Origin: Hyphococcus luteus
GTDB lineage: Bacteria; Pseudomonadota; Alphaproteobacteria; Caulobacterales; Parvularculaceae
Length of the DNA stretch: 64,000 nt
Assembly (NCBI RefSeq): GCF_002943565.1
Contig: NZ_PJCH01000011.1
Coordinates: 302,838 to 366,837 of the forward strand
Direction of reading: 5' to 3'
Position 1 is the stretch's first letter, and the number at the start of each line of letters is the position of its first letter. This document shows, in pieces, positions 9,444 to 19,555 of the stretch. A program made the translations under genes and the position numbers. The notes below the pieces were generated by a model. It was given only the letters and a program-made list of their open reading frames with translations, was not told where the DNA came from and ran no database searches.

Positions 9444-10321
9444 ACGCTGATCTGAATATTTGCCTCCTGGGTTTCGGCGAAGTGGGCCAAACGCTCGCCG
9501 AGGATCTCGCGCCAAAGAATGTCTCGCTTTCCGCTTGGGACATCCTTTTTCTCGACCCCACATCCGAAACATCGAAAGCCGCCGGCGCGCTGACCAAAAG
9601 CGAGCATGCGGAAGACGCCGCGAAAAACGCGGACATCATCATCTCCGCCGTCACTGCCGCGCAAACCTTGGATGCGGCGCAAAGCGTCGCCGGGGCTTTA
9701 AAGCCCGGCGCGGTCTTCCTCGATCTCAACTCCGCCTCTCCCGGCGTTAAAACCAGAACGGCCGAGCTCATTAACGCCTCCGGCGGGCGGTATGTGGAAT
9801 CGGCGGTGATGTCGCCCATCGGTCCGAAACGCATCGCCTGTCCCATGTTGTTCGGCGGGCCCTACGCGGAAGAGTTTCTGCCGCGCGCCTATGAACTCGG
9901 CTTTACAGGTGCGAAAGTCTTTTCAGAGAAATACGGCAAAGCATCGGCGGCGAAGATGTGCCGCAGCGTCGTCGTCAAAGGCGTCGAAGCGCTGCTGACC
10001 GAATCTCTTCTCTCTGCGCGCCATTACGGCGTCGAGGATACGGTCGTCGCGTCGCTGTCCGATCTCTTTCCCGGTCCGGACTGGGAAAAGCTTTCCGCCT
10101 ATATGATTTCCCGCGCGCTCGAACACGGGAAACGGCGCGCCGAAGAGATGCGCGAAGTCGCTAAAACCGTTGAAGACGCAGGCCTTTCACCCCTGATGAG
10201 CTCGGCCTGCGCAGAGCGGCAGGACATTTCCGCCGCTTATCGCTATGCCTTGGAAAACAAAGACCTCCCCGACATGCTGGATGCAATTTTGAAGGGCGCG
10301 GGCCCGGAGCGAGCCTTATGA
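9440..10321 (+). CDS. NAD(P)-binding dehydrogenase, DUF1932 / 6-phosphogluconate-dehydrogenase-like; role in the lig operon unknown
   Basis: The 293-residue protein has an N-terminal Rossmann motif (LLGFGEVGQTLAED), the EDAAKNADIIISAV segment of beta-hydroxyacid dehydrogenases, and a C-terminal helical DUF1932 domain. It lacks a clear match to the catalytic GxxGxGxxxK helix of this superfamily; the equivalent stretch is SEKYGKASAAKMCRS, which retains a Lys. It overlaps ligU and ligJ by 4 bases on each side, so it is translationally embedded in the pathway although the 4,5-cleavage route has no unassigned redox step. It may reduce a dead-end oxo-acid or act on a side substrate. Similar genes occur in other protocatechuate/gallate clusters, as I recall. 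Confidence 0.8.
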   Translation: MNADLNICLLGFGEVGQTLAEDLAPKNVSLSAWDILFLDPTSETSKAAGALTKSEHAEDAAKNADIIISAVTAAQTLDAAQSVAGALKPGAVFLDLNSASPGVKTRTAELINASGGRYVESAVMSPIGPKRIACPMLFGGPYAEEFLPRAYELGFTGAKVFSEKYGKASAAKMCRSVVVKGVEALLTESLLSARHYGVEDTVVASLSDLFPGPDWEKLSAYMISRALEHGKRRAEEMREVAKTVEDAGLSPLMSSACAERQDISAAYRYALENKDLPDMLDAILKGAGPERAL

Positions 10322-11340
10322 TCATCGACTGTCACGGCCACCAGACCATCGTCCCGAAGGCGCATACGGATTTTCGCGCGGCGCAAAAAGCGCGGCTGAA
10401 AGACCCATCGCTCCCGAAGCCCATGCAGCCGCAGATGAGCGATGACGAAATCGCTGAAGGCATCGAACAGAACCAGTTGAGACTCCTCAAAGAGCGCGGC
10501 GGCGACATGACCATATTCTCCCCGCGCGCTTCGGCCATGGAGCCCCATGTGGGCGACGCCGACACGGCGCTCGAATGGTCCATCGCCTGCAACAACATGA
10601 TCCACCGCGTCACGCAAATCTTCCCGGAAAACTTCATCGGCGTGTGCATGCTGCCGCAAACGCCGGGCGGCACGCTCGACAATTCCATCGCGGAACTTGA
10701 GCGCTGCGTGAACGAGCTCGGCTTTATCGGCTGCAATCTCAATCCCGACCCCTCGGGCGGGCACTGGAACGCGCCGCCGCTGACCGACAAATACTGGTAT
10801 CCGATCTACGAAAAGATGGTGGAGCTCGAAGTCCCGGCGATGATCCATGTGTCGGGATCGTGCAACCCGACTTTCCACGCCACCGGCTCCTATTACATTG
10901 CGGCGGACACCAACGCCTTCATGCAGTTTATCCAGGGCGATCTCTTCAAGGACTTCCCGGATCTGAAACTCGTCATTCCCCATGGCGGCGGCGCCGTGCC
11001 TTATCATTGGGGCCGGTATCGCGGGCTCGCCGACATGCTGAAACAGCCGCCGGTGGAAACCCATGTGATGAAGAACGTCTATTTCGACACCTGCGTCTAT
11101 CACCAGCCGGGCATCGACTTGCTGTTCGACGTGATCGAGATCGACAATATTCTGTTCGGCTCGGAAATGGTCGGCGCCGTGCGCGGCGTCGATCCGCAGA
11201 CGGGCCAGTATTTCGATGACACAAAGCGTTATGTGGACAATTTGGGTCTCTCGAAAGACGACCTATATAAAGTCTATGAAGGCAATGCGCGGCGCGTTTA
11301 TCCGCGTCTCGACAAATTCCTGAAGGCGAAAGGCAAGTAA
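10318..11340 (+). CDS. ligJ: 4-Oxalomesaconate hydratase
   Basis: A 340-residue Zn-dependent amidohydrolase-fold hydratase that adds water to 4-oxalomesaconate to give 4-carboxy-4-hydroxy-2-oxoadipate. The N-terminal metal motif DCHGH gives H6 and H8, the same positions as in SYK-6 LigJ by my recollection. Further ligand segments MIHVSGS and PHGGGAVPYHWGR are present. The length matches the family. It overlaps the preceding DUF1932 gene by 4 bases and precedes ligI by 7. Confidence 0.95.
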   Translation: MIIDCHGHQTIVPKAHTDFRAAQKARLKDPSLPKPMQPQMSDDEIAEGIEQNQLRLLKERGGDMTIFSPRASAMEPHVGDADTALEWSIACNNMIHRVTQIFPENFIGVCMLPQTPGGTLDNSIAELERCVNELGFIGCNLNPDPSGGHWNAPPLTDKYWYPIYEKMVELEVPAMIHVSGSCNPTFHATGSYYIAADTNAFMQFIQGDLFKDFPDLKLVIPHGGGAVPYHWGRYRGLADMLKQPPVETHVMKNVYFDTCVYHQPGIDLLFDVIEIDNILFGSEMVGAVRGVDPQTGQYFDDTKRYVDNLGLSKDDLYKVYEGNARRVYPRLDKFLKAKGK

Positions 11341-11347
11341 CGCCCCC

Positions 11348-12258
11348 ATGAGCGCAGCTAGCGAAATATTCGAAAAGACGCCGGGCTGGCTCGACTGGTT
11401 CGAAGGGCCGTCAAAGCCGAAATTCACGCCGCCGCCGGGCGCCGTCGACGCCCATTGCCATGTCTTCGGGCCGGGCCATGAATTTCCGTTTGCGCCGGAG
11501 CGCAAATACACCCCCTGCGATGCTTCGAAGGCGCAACTCTACGCCCTGCGCGATCATCTGGGATTTTCGCGCAATGTGCTGGTGCAAGCGACCTGTCACG
11601 GTGCGGACAACAGCGCGACCGTCGACGCCGTCATGAGTTCCGGCGGAAAAGCCAAGGGCATTGCCTCGGTCAAACCTTCCGTCACCGACGAAGAGCTCGA
11701 CTATCTGAACGCCAACGGCGTCAAGGGGGTGCGTTTCAATTTCGTCAAACGCCTCGTCGATCCGCTGCCACCCCCTGTGCTCGCGGAACTCGTCGAGCGC
11801 ATCAACAAATTCGGCTGGCATATCGTCATCTATTTCGAAGCGCCGGACCTGCCTGAACTTTACGATTTCATTTCCGGCATTTCGACCACGGTCGTCGTCG
11901 ACCATATGGGCCGGCCCGACGTCACGAAGGATGTGGACGGACCGGAGTTCTCTCTTTTCCAGAAACTTCTGGAGGAGAACAAGCATATCTGGTCGAAGGT
12001 CACCTGCCCGGAGCGACTCTCGAAATCCGGCCCGCCGACTTATGACGACTTCGTTCCTTTCGCGCGGCGCATCGTCGAACGCTTTCCAACCCGTGTCCTG
12101 TGGGGCACGGACTGGCCGCATCCGAATCTCAAATCGCACATGCCCGACGACGCCTGGCTCGTTGACATGATCCCGCGCATCGCGCCGAGTGAGGCGCTTC
12201 AGCAAAAACTACTCGTCGATAATCCCATGCGGCTCTACTGGCCGGAGGAGTGCAACTA

Positions 12259-12259
<1 letters not shown>
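11348..12259 (+). CDS. ligI: 2-Pyrone-4,6-dicarboxylate (PDC) hydrolase
   Basis: A 303-residue metal-independent amidohydrolase that opens the PDC lactone to oxalomesaconate. The HxH motif (DAHCHVFGPG), the mid-protein VDHMGRPD and the C-terminal LWGTDWPHPN with the conserved Asp are all visible. Its stop codon shares a base with the ligA ATG (TAATG), so the two are coupled. Confidence 0.95.
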
Positions 12260-13516
<1,257 letters not shown>

Positions 13517-13546
13517 ACGCAACGCAAGCAAGAAAGGACCGATAGA

Positions 13547-14497
13547 ATGAAAGTAGTTCTCGCCGGCGCCGGCGCCTTCGGCCTTAAACATCTCGACGGC
13601 ATCAAAAACATCGACGGCGTGGAAGTCGTCTCCATCGTGGGCCGCCGCCTCGAGCCCACGCAGAAAGTCGCCGACGAATACGGCATTCCTCACGCGACCA
13701 CGGAGCTTTCCGAAGCGCTGGAACAGCCCGGCGTCGAGGCGGCGATCCTGTGCACGCCAACGCAAATGCACGCAGAGCAAGCGATCCAATGCATGGACGC
13801 CGGCAAACATGTAGAAGTGGAAATCCCGCTCGCCGACTCATGGGCCGACGCCGAGGCCGTAATGAAAAAGCAAAAAGAAACCGGCCTTGTCTGCATGGTC
13901 GGCCATACGCGCCGGTTTAATCCGTCGCATCAATGGGTTCACAACAAGATCACGGCGGGCGAGCTCGCGATCCAGCAGATGGACGTGCAGACTTACTTTT
14001 TCCGCCGCAAAAATATGAACGCCAAGGGCGAGCCGCGGTCCTGGACGGACCACCTTCTGTGGCACCATGCGGCGCATACGGTCGATCTCTTCCAGTATCA
14101 GACCGGCGAGAAGATCACGGTCGCCAACGCCATCGAGGGCCCGATCCATCCGGAGCTCGGCATCGCCATGGACATGTCGATCCAGCTCAAGACGGAGAAA
14201 GGCAAGATCCTGACCCTGTCCCTGTCCTTCAATAATGACGGGCCGCTTGGCACCTTCTTCCGCTATATCTGCGACAACGGCACATACATTGCCCGCTATG
14301 ACGATCTCGTGACCGGGAGGGAAGAGCCTGTTGACGTCTCGAACGTGGATGTTTCCATGAACGGCATCGAATTGCAGGACCGGGAGTTCTTCGCCGCCAT
14401 CAAGGAAGGACGCGAACCAAACTCCAGCGTCGCGCAAGTGTTGCCTTGCTACAAAACGCTCTACGATCTTGAGGAGCAGTTGAAAGCGCAAGACTGA
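13547..14497 (+). CDS. ligC: 4-Carboxy-2-hydroxymuconate-6-semialdehyde dehydrogenase
   Basis: A 316-residue Gfo/Idh/MocA-type dehydrogenase oxidising the hemiacetal of the ring-cleavage product to PDC with NAD(P)+. It has an N-terminal Rossmann motif (VLAGAGAFGLKHLDG), the CTPTQMHAEQA segment, and EVEIPLADSWADAE where the family has its catalytic Lys-Pro pair. SYK-6 LigC is also ~315 residues. An AAGGA ribosome-binding site lies before the ATG. It completes the set of ring-cleavage enzymes in the operon. Confidence 0.94.
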   Translation: MKVVLAGAGAFGLKHLDGIKNIDGVEVVSIVGRRLEPTQKVADEYGIPHATTELSEALEQPGVEAAILCTPTQMHAEQAIQCMDAGKHVEVEIPLADSWADAEAVMKKQKETGLVCMVGHTRRFNPSHQWVHNKITAGELAIQQMDVQTYFFRRKNMNAKGEPRSWTDHLLWHHAAHTVDLFQYQTGEKITVANAIEGPIHPELGIAMDMSIQLKTEKGKILTLSLSFNNDGPLGTFFRYICDNGTYIARYDDLVTGREEPVDVSNVDVSMNGIELQDREFFAAIKEGREPNSSVAQVLPCYKTLYDLEEQLKAQD

Positions 14498-14526
14498 ATG
14501 TCAGACAAGCAGGGGCATCAAGAGCC

Positions 14527-15531
14527 ATGACCATGAAACGCCGCCTTGCCGGACACGCCGTCAATCCGATCGGCCTCGGGTGCATGAATTTAAGCCATGC
14601 CTACGGTCATCCGCCCTCGCCCGAAGACGGCGTTAAGCTGTTGCACAAGGCGATTGAACTCGGCGTCGATCATTTCGACACAGCGGCGCTTTATGGATTC
14701 GGCCGCAATGAAGAGCTGGTCGGCCCGGCGTTGAAACCTTATCGCGACGACATCCTGCTCGCCAGCAAATGCGGCATGCAAGGCGTCGACGGCAAGCGCG
14801 TCATTGACGGCCGCCCAGAAGCGCTGCGCGCCACGCTGGAGGATTCGCTCCGGCGCCTGCAAACCGACCGGATCGATCTCTGGTATCTCCACCGCTTTGA
14901 CAAGCTGAACGAGGTGCCCATCGAAGACAGCGTCGGCGAAATGGCGCGCCTTGTCGAAACCGGCAAGGTCGGGGCCATCGGCCTTTCGGAAGTCTCCGCC
15001 GAGACGTTGCGCAAAGCCCATGCGGTTCATCCCATCGCCGCCGTGCAGTCGGAATACTCGCTCTGGTCGCGCAATGCGGAAATCGCCGTTATCGACGCCT
15101 GCGCCGACCTCGGCGCCGCCTTTGTCGCCTTCTCGCCTGTGGCGCGCGGCTTTCTCGGCGGCGGCGATCTCGATCCTGAGAATTTCGCCGAGAAGGACAT
15201 TCGCCGCGGCATGCCGCGTTTTCAGGAGCCGCATTTTTCGCAAAACGCCGTGCTCCTGCCGGAATTCCGCCGCATCGCCAAGGAAGCAGACATCACCCCG
15301 GCGCAACTCGCCATCGCATGGACATTATCAAAGGGACAGCACATTCACGCCATTCCCGGCACCACTTCCATAGCCCATCTCGAGGAGAACATCGCCGCCG
15401 GCGATGTGGAGCTCAGCGCCGAGATCGTGTCCCGCGTCGAAACGCTGATCAATCAGAACACGGTTTCCGGGCCGCGTTATCCGGCCGGAACGCAAGCGGA
15501 AATAGATACGGAAGAGTTCGCCGGGGCCTAA
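14527..15531 (+). CDS. Aldo/keto reductase (AKR13-like), last gene of the lig operon
   Basis: A 334-residue TIM-barrel NADPH-dependent oxidoreductase with the catalytic tetrad visible: Asp in DHFDTAALYG, Tyr in the same segment, Lys in ASKCG, and His in WYLHRFD. The C-terminal cofactor motif IPGTTSIAHLEENIAA is intact. It follows ligC by 29 bases and is followed by a strong terminator, so it is co-transcribed. A likely job is reduction of a reactive aromatic or ring-fission aldehyde, but the substrate cannot be deduced. A second in-frame ATG at 14533 is possible. Confidence 0.85.
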   Translation: MTMKRRLAGHAVNPIGLGCMNLSHAYGHPPSPEDGVKLLHKAIELGVDHFDTAALYGFGRNEELVGPALKPYRDDILLASKCGMQGVDGKRVIDGRPEALRATLEDSLRRLQTDRIDLWYLHRFDKLNEVPIEDSVGEMARLVETGKVGAIGLSEVSAETLRKAHAVHPIAAVQSEYSLWSRNAEIAVIDACADLGAAFVAFSPVARGFLGGGDLDPENFAEKDIRRGMPRFQEPHFSQNAVLLPEFRRIAKEADITPAQLAIAWTLSKGQHIHAIPGTTSIAHLEENIAAGDVELSAEIVSRVETLINQNTVSGPRYPAGTQAEIDTEEFAGA

Positions 15532-15549
15532 GACCTATGCCAATGGTTA

Positions 15550-15576
15550 GGGCGGGTCTTTAACACCCGCCCTTTT
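15550..15576 (+). terminator. Intrinsic terminator of the lig operon
   Basis: GGGCGGGT pairs with ACCCGCCC (8 bp, 7-base loop) and is followed directly by TTTT. It lies 18 bases after the aldo/keto reductase stop and just before the next MFS gene, ending the ligK-to-AKR transcript. Confidence 0.88.
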
Positions 15577-15591
15577 ATGGACCGACATAAT

Positions 15592-16830
15592 ATGGCGCGC
15601 ACCCAATTTTCGCAGGCAGACAAGCGCGCCTCGCTTTCAAAAATCGAGCTTGTCGGCCTCACCGCTTCGGTCATGGCGCTGACGGCGCTGACCATCGACA
15701 TGATGCTCGCCGCCCTTGGCGACATCAGCGCCGATTTCAACCTCGCCAATGAAAACGACCGCCAGCTCGTGGTCACCGTTTTCCTCCTGGGCTCGGGCGT
15801 CGCGCAGCTTTTCTACGGTCCCCTTTCCGACCGTTTCGGCCGGCGCGCGGTCTTCACCTGGTCGATCTCCGGCTTTATCGCCGCGACGCTGCTTTGCGTG
15901 ATCGCGACCCATTATTCCTTTTTCATTGCGGGCCGGGCGCTGCAGGGCGTCGCCGCCGCCGGCGGACGGGTTGTGGCGCTGGCGCTGGTGCGCGACCTCT
16001 TCAAGGGGCGCGAAATGGCCAGCATCATGTCCATGGCGATGACCGTCGGCATGATTTCGCCGATCATTGCCCCGGGCATCGGCCAGCTCATCCTGTTTGT
16101 CGCCCCCTGGCGTTATGTTTTCGTCGTATTGTTTGCTTATGGCGCGATCCAGCTCGCCTGGGTGTTGTGGCGCCTGCCGGAAACGCTGGCGCCGGAAGAC
16201 CGCCAGCCCTTACGCCTCAGCGCGATCAGCGGCATGCTCCGTTTCTTTTTCTCGCACCGCGTCGCTGTGGGATATACGTTCGCAAACGCCTGCATCATGG
16301 GCACGCTGATGACCTATATCATTTCGGCTCAGCAGGTTTATGTGGAGACATACGGGCTCGGTGCGAAATTCCCGCTTGCGATCGGGAGCGCCGCTCTCGC
16401 CGTCGGCGCCGCTGCCATGTTAAATTCACGCCTTGTCCGCCGCATCGGCACGCGGCGTCTGTCTCACGGCGCGCTTGTGGCGCTCGCTCTTATCCACGCC
16501 GCCAATGCGATGCATTTGTCGCTCACCGGCGGCGGGACGATCATCAGCTTCATGTTGTTCTTGATCCCGGCGTTTTTCGCAATGGGCCTCATCAACGCCA
16601 ATTTCAGCTCCATCGTCATGGAGCCCATGGGCAATATGGCGGGCACGGCATCGGCGGTTTACGGCTTCGCCACCATGACGGGATCGTCGCTTATCGGCGG
16701 CTTTGCGGCGCGTTTTTATGACGGCACGGCCATTCCTATCGTCGCCGCTTTCGCGCTGCTCGGGTTTGCGGCGCTCATTTCAGTTTTCCTGACGGAACGC
16801 GGGCGTCTCTTTTCAGAAACGCCCGCGTAA
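15592..16830 (+). CDS. MFS transporter, Bcr/CflA drug-efflux family
   Basis: A 12-TM major facilitator of about 412 residues. The loop 2-3 signature GPLSDRFGRRAVF and motif-C-like segments fit the Bcr/CflA DHA1 branch, which usually exports drugs or phenolics rather than importing substrates. The ATG at 15577 lies immediately after the terminator T-run, so the next in-frame ATG at 15592 is the more plausible start. It may protect against toxic aromatic intermediates (inference). It converges with the MetE-like gene 7 bases downstream. Confidence 0.82.
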   Translation: MARTQFSQADKRASLSKIELVGLTASVMALTALTIDMMLAALGDISADFNLANENDRQLVVTVFLLGSGVAQLFYGPLSDRFGRRAVFTWSISGFIAATLLCVIATHYSFFIAGRALQGVAAAGGRVVALALVRDLFKGREMASIMSMAMTVGMISPIIAPGIGQLILFVAPWRYVFVVLFAYGAIQLAWVLWRLPETLAPEDRQPLRLSAISGMLRFFFSHRVAVGYTFANACIMGTLMTYIISAQQVYVETYGLGAKFPLAIGSAALAVGAAAMLNSRLVRRIGTRRLSHGALVALALIHAANAMHLSLTGGGTIISFMLFLIPAFFAMGLINANFSSIVMEPMGNMAGTASAVYGFATMTGSSLIGGFAARFYDGTAIPIVAAFALLGFAALISVFLTERGRLFSETPA

Positions 16831-16837
16831 AATCGTC

Positions 16838-17947
16838 TTAGAAACCGCCCCAGACGTCGTTCACCACGTCGATGATGAAGCGCATTTTGGCCGCCTGCTG
16901 CTCGACCAGGATGTCGTTGCCGTGTTCGGTCGAAGAAAAGCCGCATTGCGGCGACAGGGCGAGCTGATCGAGATCGGCATATTCCGCCGCCTCGTGAATG
17001 CGCCGGACAATGTCCTCTTTCTTTTCAAGCTCGCCGAGCTTGGTGCTCACAAGGCCAAGAACAACCGTTTTGCCTTTCGGCACGAACCGGAGCGGGCGGA
17101 AATCGCCGGAACGGTCGTCGTCATATTCGAGGAAATAGCCGTCGACGCCGAGCTCGTTGAAGAGGACTTCGGCGACCGGCTCATAGCCGCCTTCGGCCGC
17201 CCAGGAGCTTTTGAAATTGCCGCGGCACAGATGGATCGCCACGCGCATATTGTCGGGCTTTGTCTTGATCGCTTCGTTAATCCACTTCGCATACATGCGC
17301 GGCAGCTCGTCCGGATCCTCGCCGCGCTGGCGCGCGCCTTCGCGTTGCTCCGGATCGCACAGATAGGCGAGGTTGGTGTCGTCAAGCTGGAGATAGGCGC
17401 AGCCCGCGTCGGCGAGCGCAGTGATTTCCTCCTGATAGGCTTTCGCCACATCCGCGTAGAATTCTTCCATGTCCGGATAGGCTGTTTCGTCGACCGCGTT
17501 CCGGCCGCCGCGGAAATGCAGCATAGTCGGCGACGGGATCGTCACTTTCGGCGTCTGCTTGGTGATCGATTTCAAAAATTTGAAATTCTCAAGCTCGACC
17601 GGCTTGGAATGGCGGACCTTGCCGTTGACCTTCATGGCCGGCGGGGCGAAATCGACTTCGCCCTTGGCATTCTGGAATTTCTTGGACATGCCGCCTTCCT
17701 CGACGACGCCGTCGAGCTGAGTCAGGAAATCGACATGGAAGAAGCGCCGGCGATATTCGCCGTCCGTGATGCCTTTAAGGCCCAGCTCTTCCTGGAACTT
17801 GACGACGCCCTTGATCGCTTCGTCTTCGACTGCGCGAAGCTCCGCCGCTGAAATGTCGCCGCTTTTGAATTGAGCCCGGGCTTCGGTCAGTTCTTTCGGA
17901 CGTAGGAAACTGCCCACATGGTCGGCGCGAAATGGCGGTGTCTTCAT
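16838..17947 (-). CDS. Cobalamin-independent methionine synthase (MetE C-terminal domain) family protein I
   Basis: The 369-residue protein corresponds to the C-terminal catalytic barrel of MetE alone, as in the YxjG/archaeal type. The Zn-ligand pattern is present: His-x-Cys in AIHLCRGNF and a distal Cys in SPQCGFSS; the substrate-binding YLQLDDTNLAYL segment is typical. Family members move a methyl group from methyl-THF or another donor to a thiol. In a region full of methoxy-aromatic demethylation it could return LigM-derived methyl groups to methionine, but whether the acceptor is homocysteine is unknown. The promoter region upstream holds an excellent 23-bp palindrome. A second, divergent family member lies at 24265-25392. 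Confidence 0.82.
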   Translation of the reverse strand: MKTPPFRADHVGSFLRPKELTEARAQFKSGDISAAELRAVEDEAIKGVVKFQEELGLKGITDGEYRRRFFHVDFLTQLDGVVEEGGMSKKFQNAKGEVDFAPPAMKVNGKVRHSKPVELENFKFLKSITKQTPKVTIPSPTMLHFRGGRNAVDETAYPDMEEFYADVAKAYQEEITALADAGCAYLQLDDTNLAYLCDPEQREGARQRGEDPDELPRMYAKWINEAIKTKPDNMRVAIHLCRGNFKSSWAAEGGYEPVAEVLFNELGVDGYFLEYDDDRSGDFRPLRFVPKGKTVVLGLVSTKLGELEKKEDIVRRIHEAAEYADLDQLALSPQCGFSSTEHGNDILVEQQAAKMRFIIDVVNDVWGGF

Positions 17948-18095
17948 GACGATACGGTCCTTTCAAAATTTATTTCAAATCAACGGCTTGCAGCTGAAAA
18001 GCGCAGAAACCGCGATGGATGGCGGGCGGATCGGCGACCCAAATCCCACTGCTGTCCCACAGGGCATGGTTTCAACGCAGATCGCATCGAAACGC

Positions 18096-18118
18096 AAGTG
18101 GTAGTAAAACTACCACTT
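18096..18118. promoter_or_regulatory. 23-bp perfect palindrome (10-bp arms), candidate operator
   Basis: Arms AAGTGGTAGT and ACTACCACTT are exact reverse complements around AAA. It lies 149 bases upstream of the MetE-like start and 47 bases past the fghA stop. A related site of the same geometry lies at 53061-53079 between an SDR and the aldehyde dehydrogenase. The form GTGGTA-N7-TACCAC suggests a dimeric repressor such as GntR or LacI type. Confidence 0.6.
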
Positions 18119-18164
18119 AGACTTCTTTATATGTTTATGAGCTTATGAAATTGGCCGCTAAAAA

Positions 18165-18992
18165 TCAGAGCCGCCCAGCATGCCAGCGAAGGTGATCCTC
18201 AATGAAGCTGGCGATAAAATAATAGGAATGGTCATAGCCTTCCTGCATGCGCAGGGTGAATTTTTGGCCCGCCTTGGTCGCCGCCTCGGCAAATATCTCC
18301 GGCTTCAACTGTTCTTCGAGGAAATTGTCCGCCGTTCCCTGATCTATCAGAATTTCCGCATCGCTTGGCCGGGCGGAGACGAGCGCCGCCGCGTCATAGT
18401 CGATCCAGGTTTTTTCGTCAGGTCCCAAATAATTCGAGAAGGCTTTCTTGCCCCAGGGGACCTGCGACGGCGCGACGATGGGCGAAAAAGCCGAGCAGGT
18501 TTTGAACGTGGCCGAGTTTTTCAGATGAATGGTCATGGCCCCGTGCCCGCCCATGGAATGCCCGAAAATCCCGGCGCGCGCGGCGTCGACAAGAAATTCC
18601 TTTTCGATCAGCGTCGGCAGCTCCTTCGTCACATAGTCGTACATCTTGTAATGCGTCGACCATGGCTCTTCAGTGGCGTTCAGATAAAACCCCGCGCCGA
18701 GCCCAAAATCGTAAGCGCCGTCCGGATCGTCAGGCACGCCTTCCCCGCGCGGAGAGGTGTCCGGCGCGACAATGACGAGCCCCAGCTCGGCGGCGACGCG
18801 CTGCGCGCAGGCCTTGGTGATGAAGTTTTCTTCCGTACAGGTGAGGCCCGACAGCCAGTAAAGCACCGGAAACGGCCCCTTCCCTTCGGGAACATAAACC
18901 GCAAAGTTCATGTCGCAGGAAAGGGTCTCGGACGCATGGGAATAAACGCCTTGCGTTCCGCCGAAGGATTTCACCGCTGACTTCTGTTCCAT
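18165..18992 (-). CDS. fghA: S-formylglutathione hydrolase
   Basis: A 275-residue esterase-D-type alpha/beta hydrolase that releases formate and glutathione from S-formylglutathione. The nucleophile elbow GHSMGGHGAM is clear, as are WLSGLTCTEENF and the C-terminal GYDHSYYFI with the catalytic His. The ATG at 18992 gives the normal family length and follows an AGGCAGGA ribosome-binding site; ATGs at 19004 and 19049 would add an atypical leader. It is downstream of frmA with a VOC gene between, forming a formaldehyde-oxidation cluster whose formate feeds the fds complex. Confidence 0.94.
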   Translation of the reverse strand: MEQKSAVKSFGGTQGVYSHASETLSCDMNFAVYVPEGKGPFPVLYWLSGLTCTEENFITKACAQRVAAELGLVIVAPDTSPRGEGVPDDPDGAYDFGLGAGFYLNATEEPWSTHYKMYDYVTKELPTLIEKEFLVDAARAGIFGHSMGGHGAMTIHLKNSATFKTCSAFSPIVAPSQVPWGKKAFSNYLGPDEKTWIDYDAAALVSARPSDAEILIDQGTADNFLEEQLKPEIFAEAATKAGQKFTLRMQEGYDHSYYFIASFIEDHLRWHAGRL

Positions 18993-19062
18993 GTCCTGCC
19001 TCATCTTTCCGTAACAAAAACCGCGCGACTCAAAAGCCGCGCGGCGCATATGTCAAACCGTC

Positions 19063-19446
19063 CTACTCCGCAGCCATGCAGTAGGTGCAGATCTTGTTGC
19101 CGTCTGGATCACGCAGATACGCCGCATAAGCGTTCGGCATGACCTCGCGCGGGCCCGGCTCGCCTTCGCAGACGCCGCCATTGGCTAAGCCCGCTTCGTG
19201 AAAGGCGTGCACAGCTTTGCGCGACGGCGCGACGAACCCGATCGTGCCGCCATTGGCGTGCGTGGCGGGCTTTCCATCTCTTGGCTTCAGCACAAGAAAT
19301 TCAGGCGCCTCAACGCCATAGGCGACGGCGCTGTCGCCGAACGCGCCGAGATTTTTAACGCCCAGCGCGCCAAACACGGCGTCATAAAATTTCGACGCCT
19401 GTTCGAGATCGTTCGTACCGACAGTGATATGCGTATAGATCGACAT
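19063..19446 (-). CDS. VOC (glyoxalase/bleomycin-resistance) family protein
   Basis: A 127-residue single-unit VOC protein of two beta-alpha-beta-beta-beta modules, with HITVGTNDLEQASKFYDAVFG at the start and LRDPDGNKI at the end, the standard arrangement for metal-binding VOC enzymes. Its place between fghA and frmA suggests a glutathione-thiol adduct substrate, but this gene pattern is not diagnostic and the function is unassigned. Confidence 0.75.
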   Translation of the reverse strand: MSIYTHITVGTNDLEQASKFYDAVFGALGVKNLGAFGDSAVAYGVEAPEFLVLKPRDGKPATHANGGTIGFVAPSRKAVHAFHEAGLANGGVCEGEPGPREVMPNAYAAYLRDPDGNKICTYCMAAE

Positions 19447-19555
19447 TATCGTGCTCCTGACTGGTCCGCGCCATCTTTAGCGCGGAAACCCAACTGCTCC
19501 ATAAACCTCTTCCCGCCGTCAGCAGCCGGACGGCGGAACGCGCCTTCAGTGAAAA

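Noticed and set aside
8340..9572. 410-codon minus-strand frame opposite ligU
   Set aside because: Overlaps ligU and the next gene entirely; low-complexity Arg/Asp/His-rich translation without domains.
15550..15591. MFS start at ATG 15577
   Set aside because: The ATG directly follows the T-run of the lig operon terminator; the in-frame ATG at 15592 is more plausible, though not proven.
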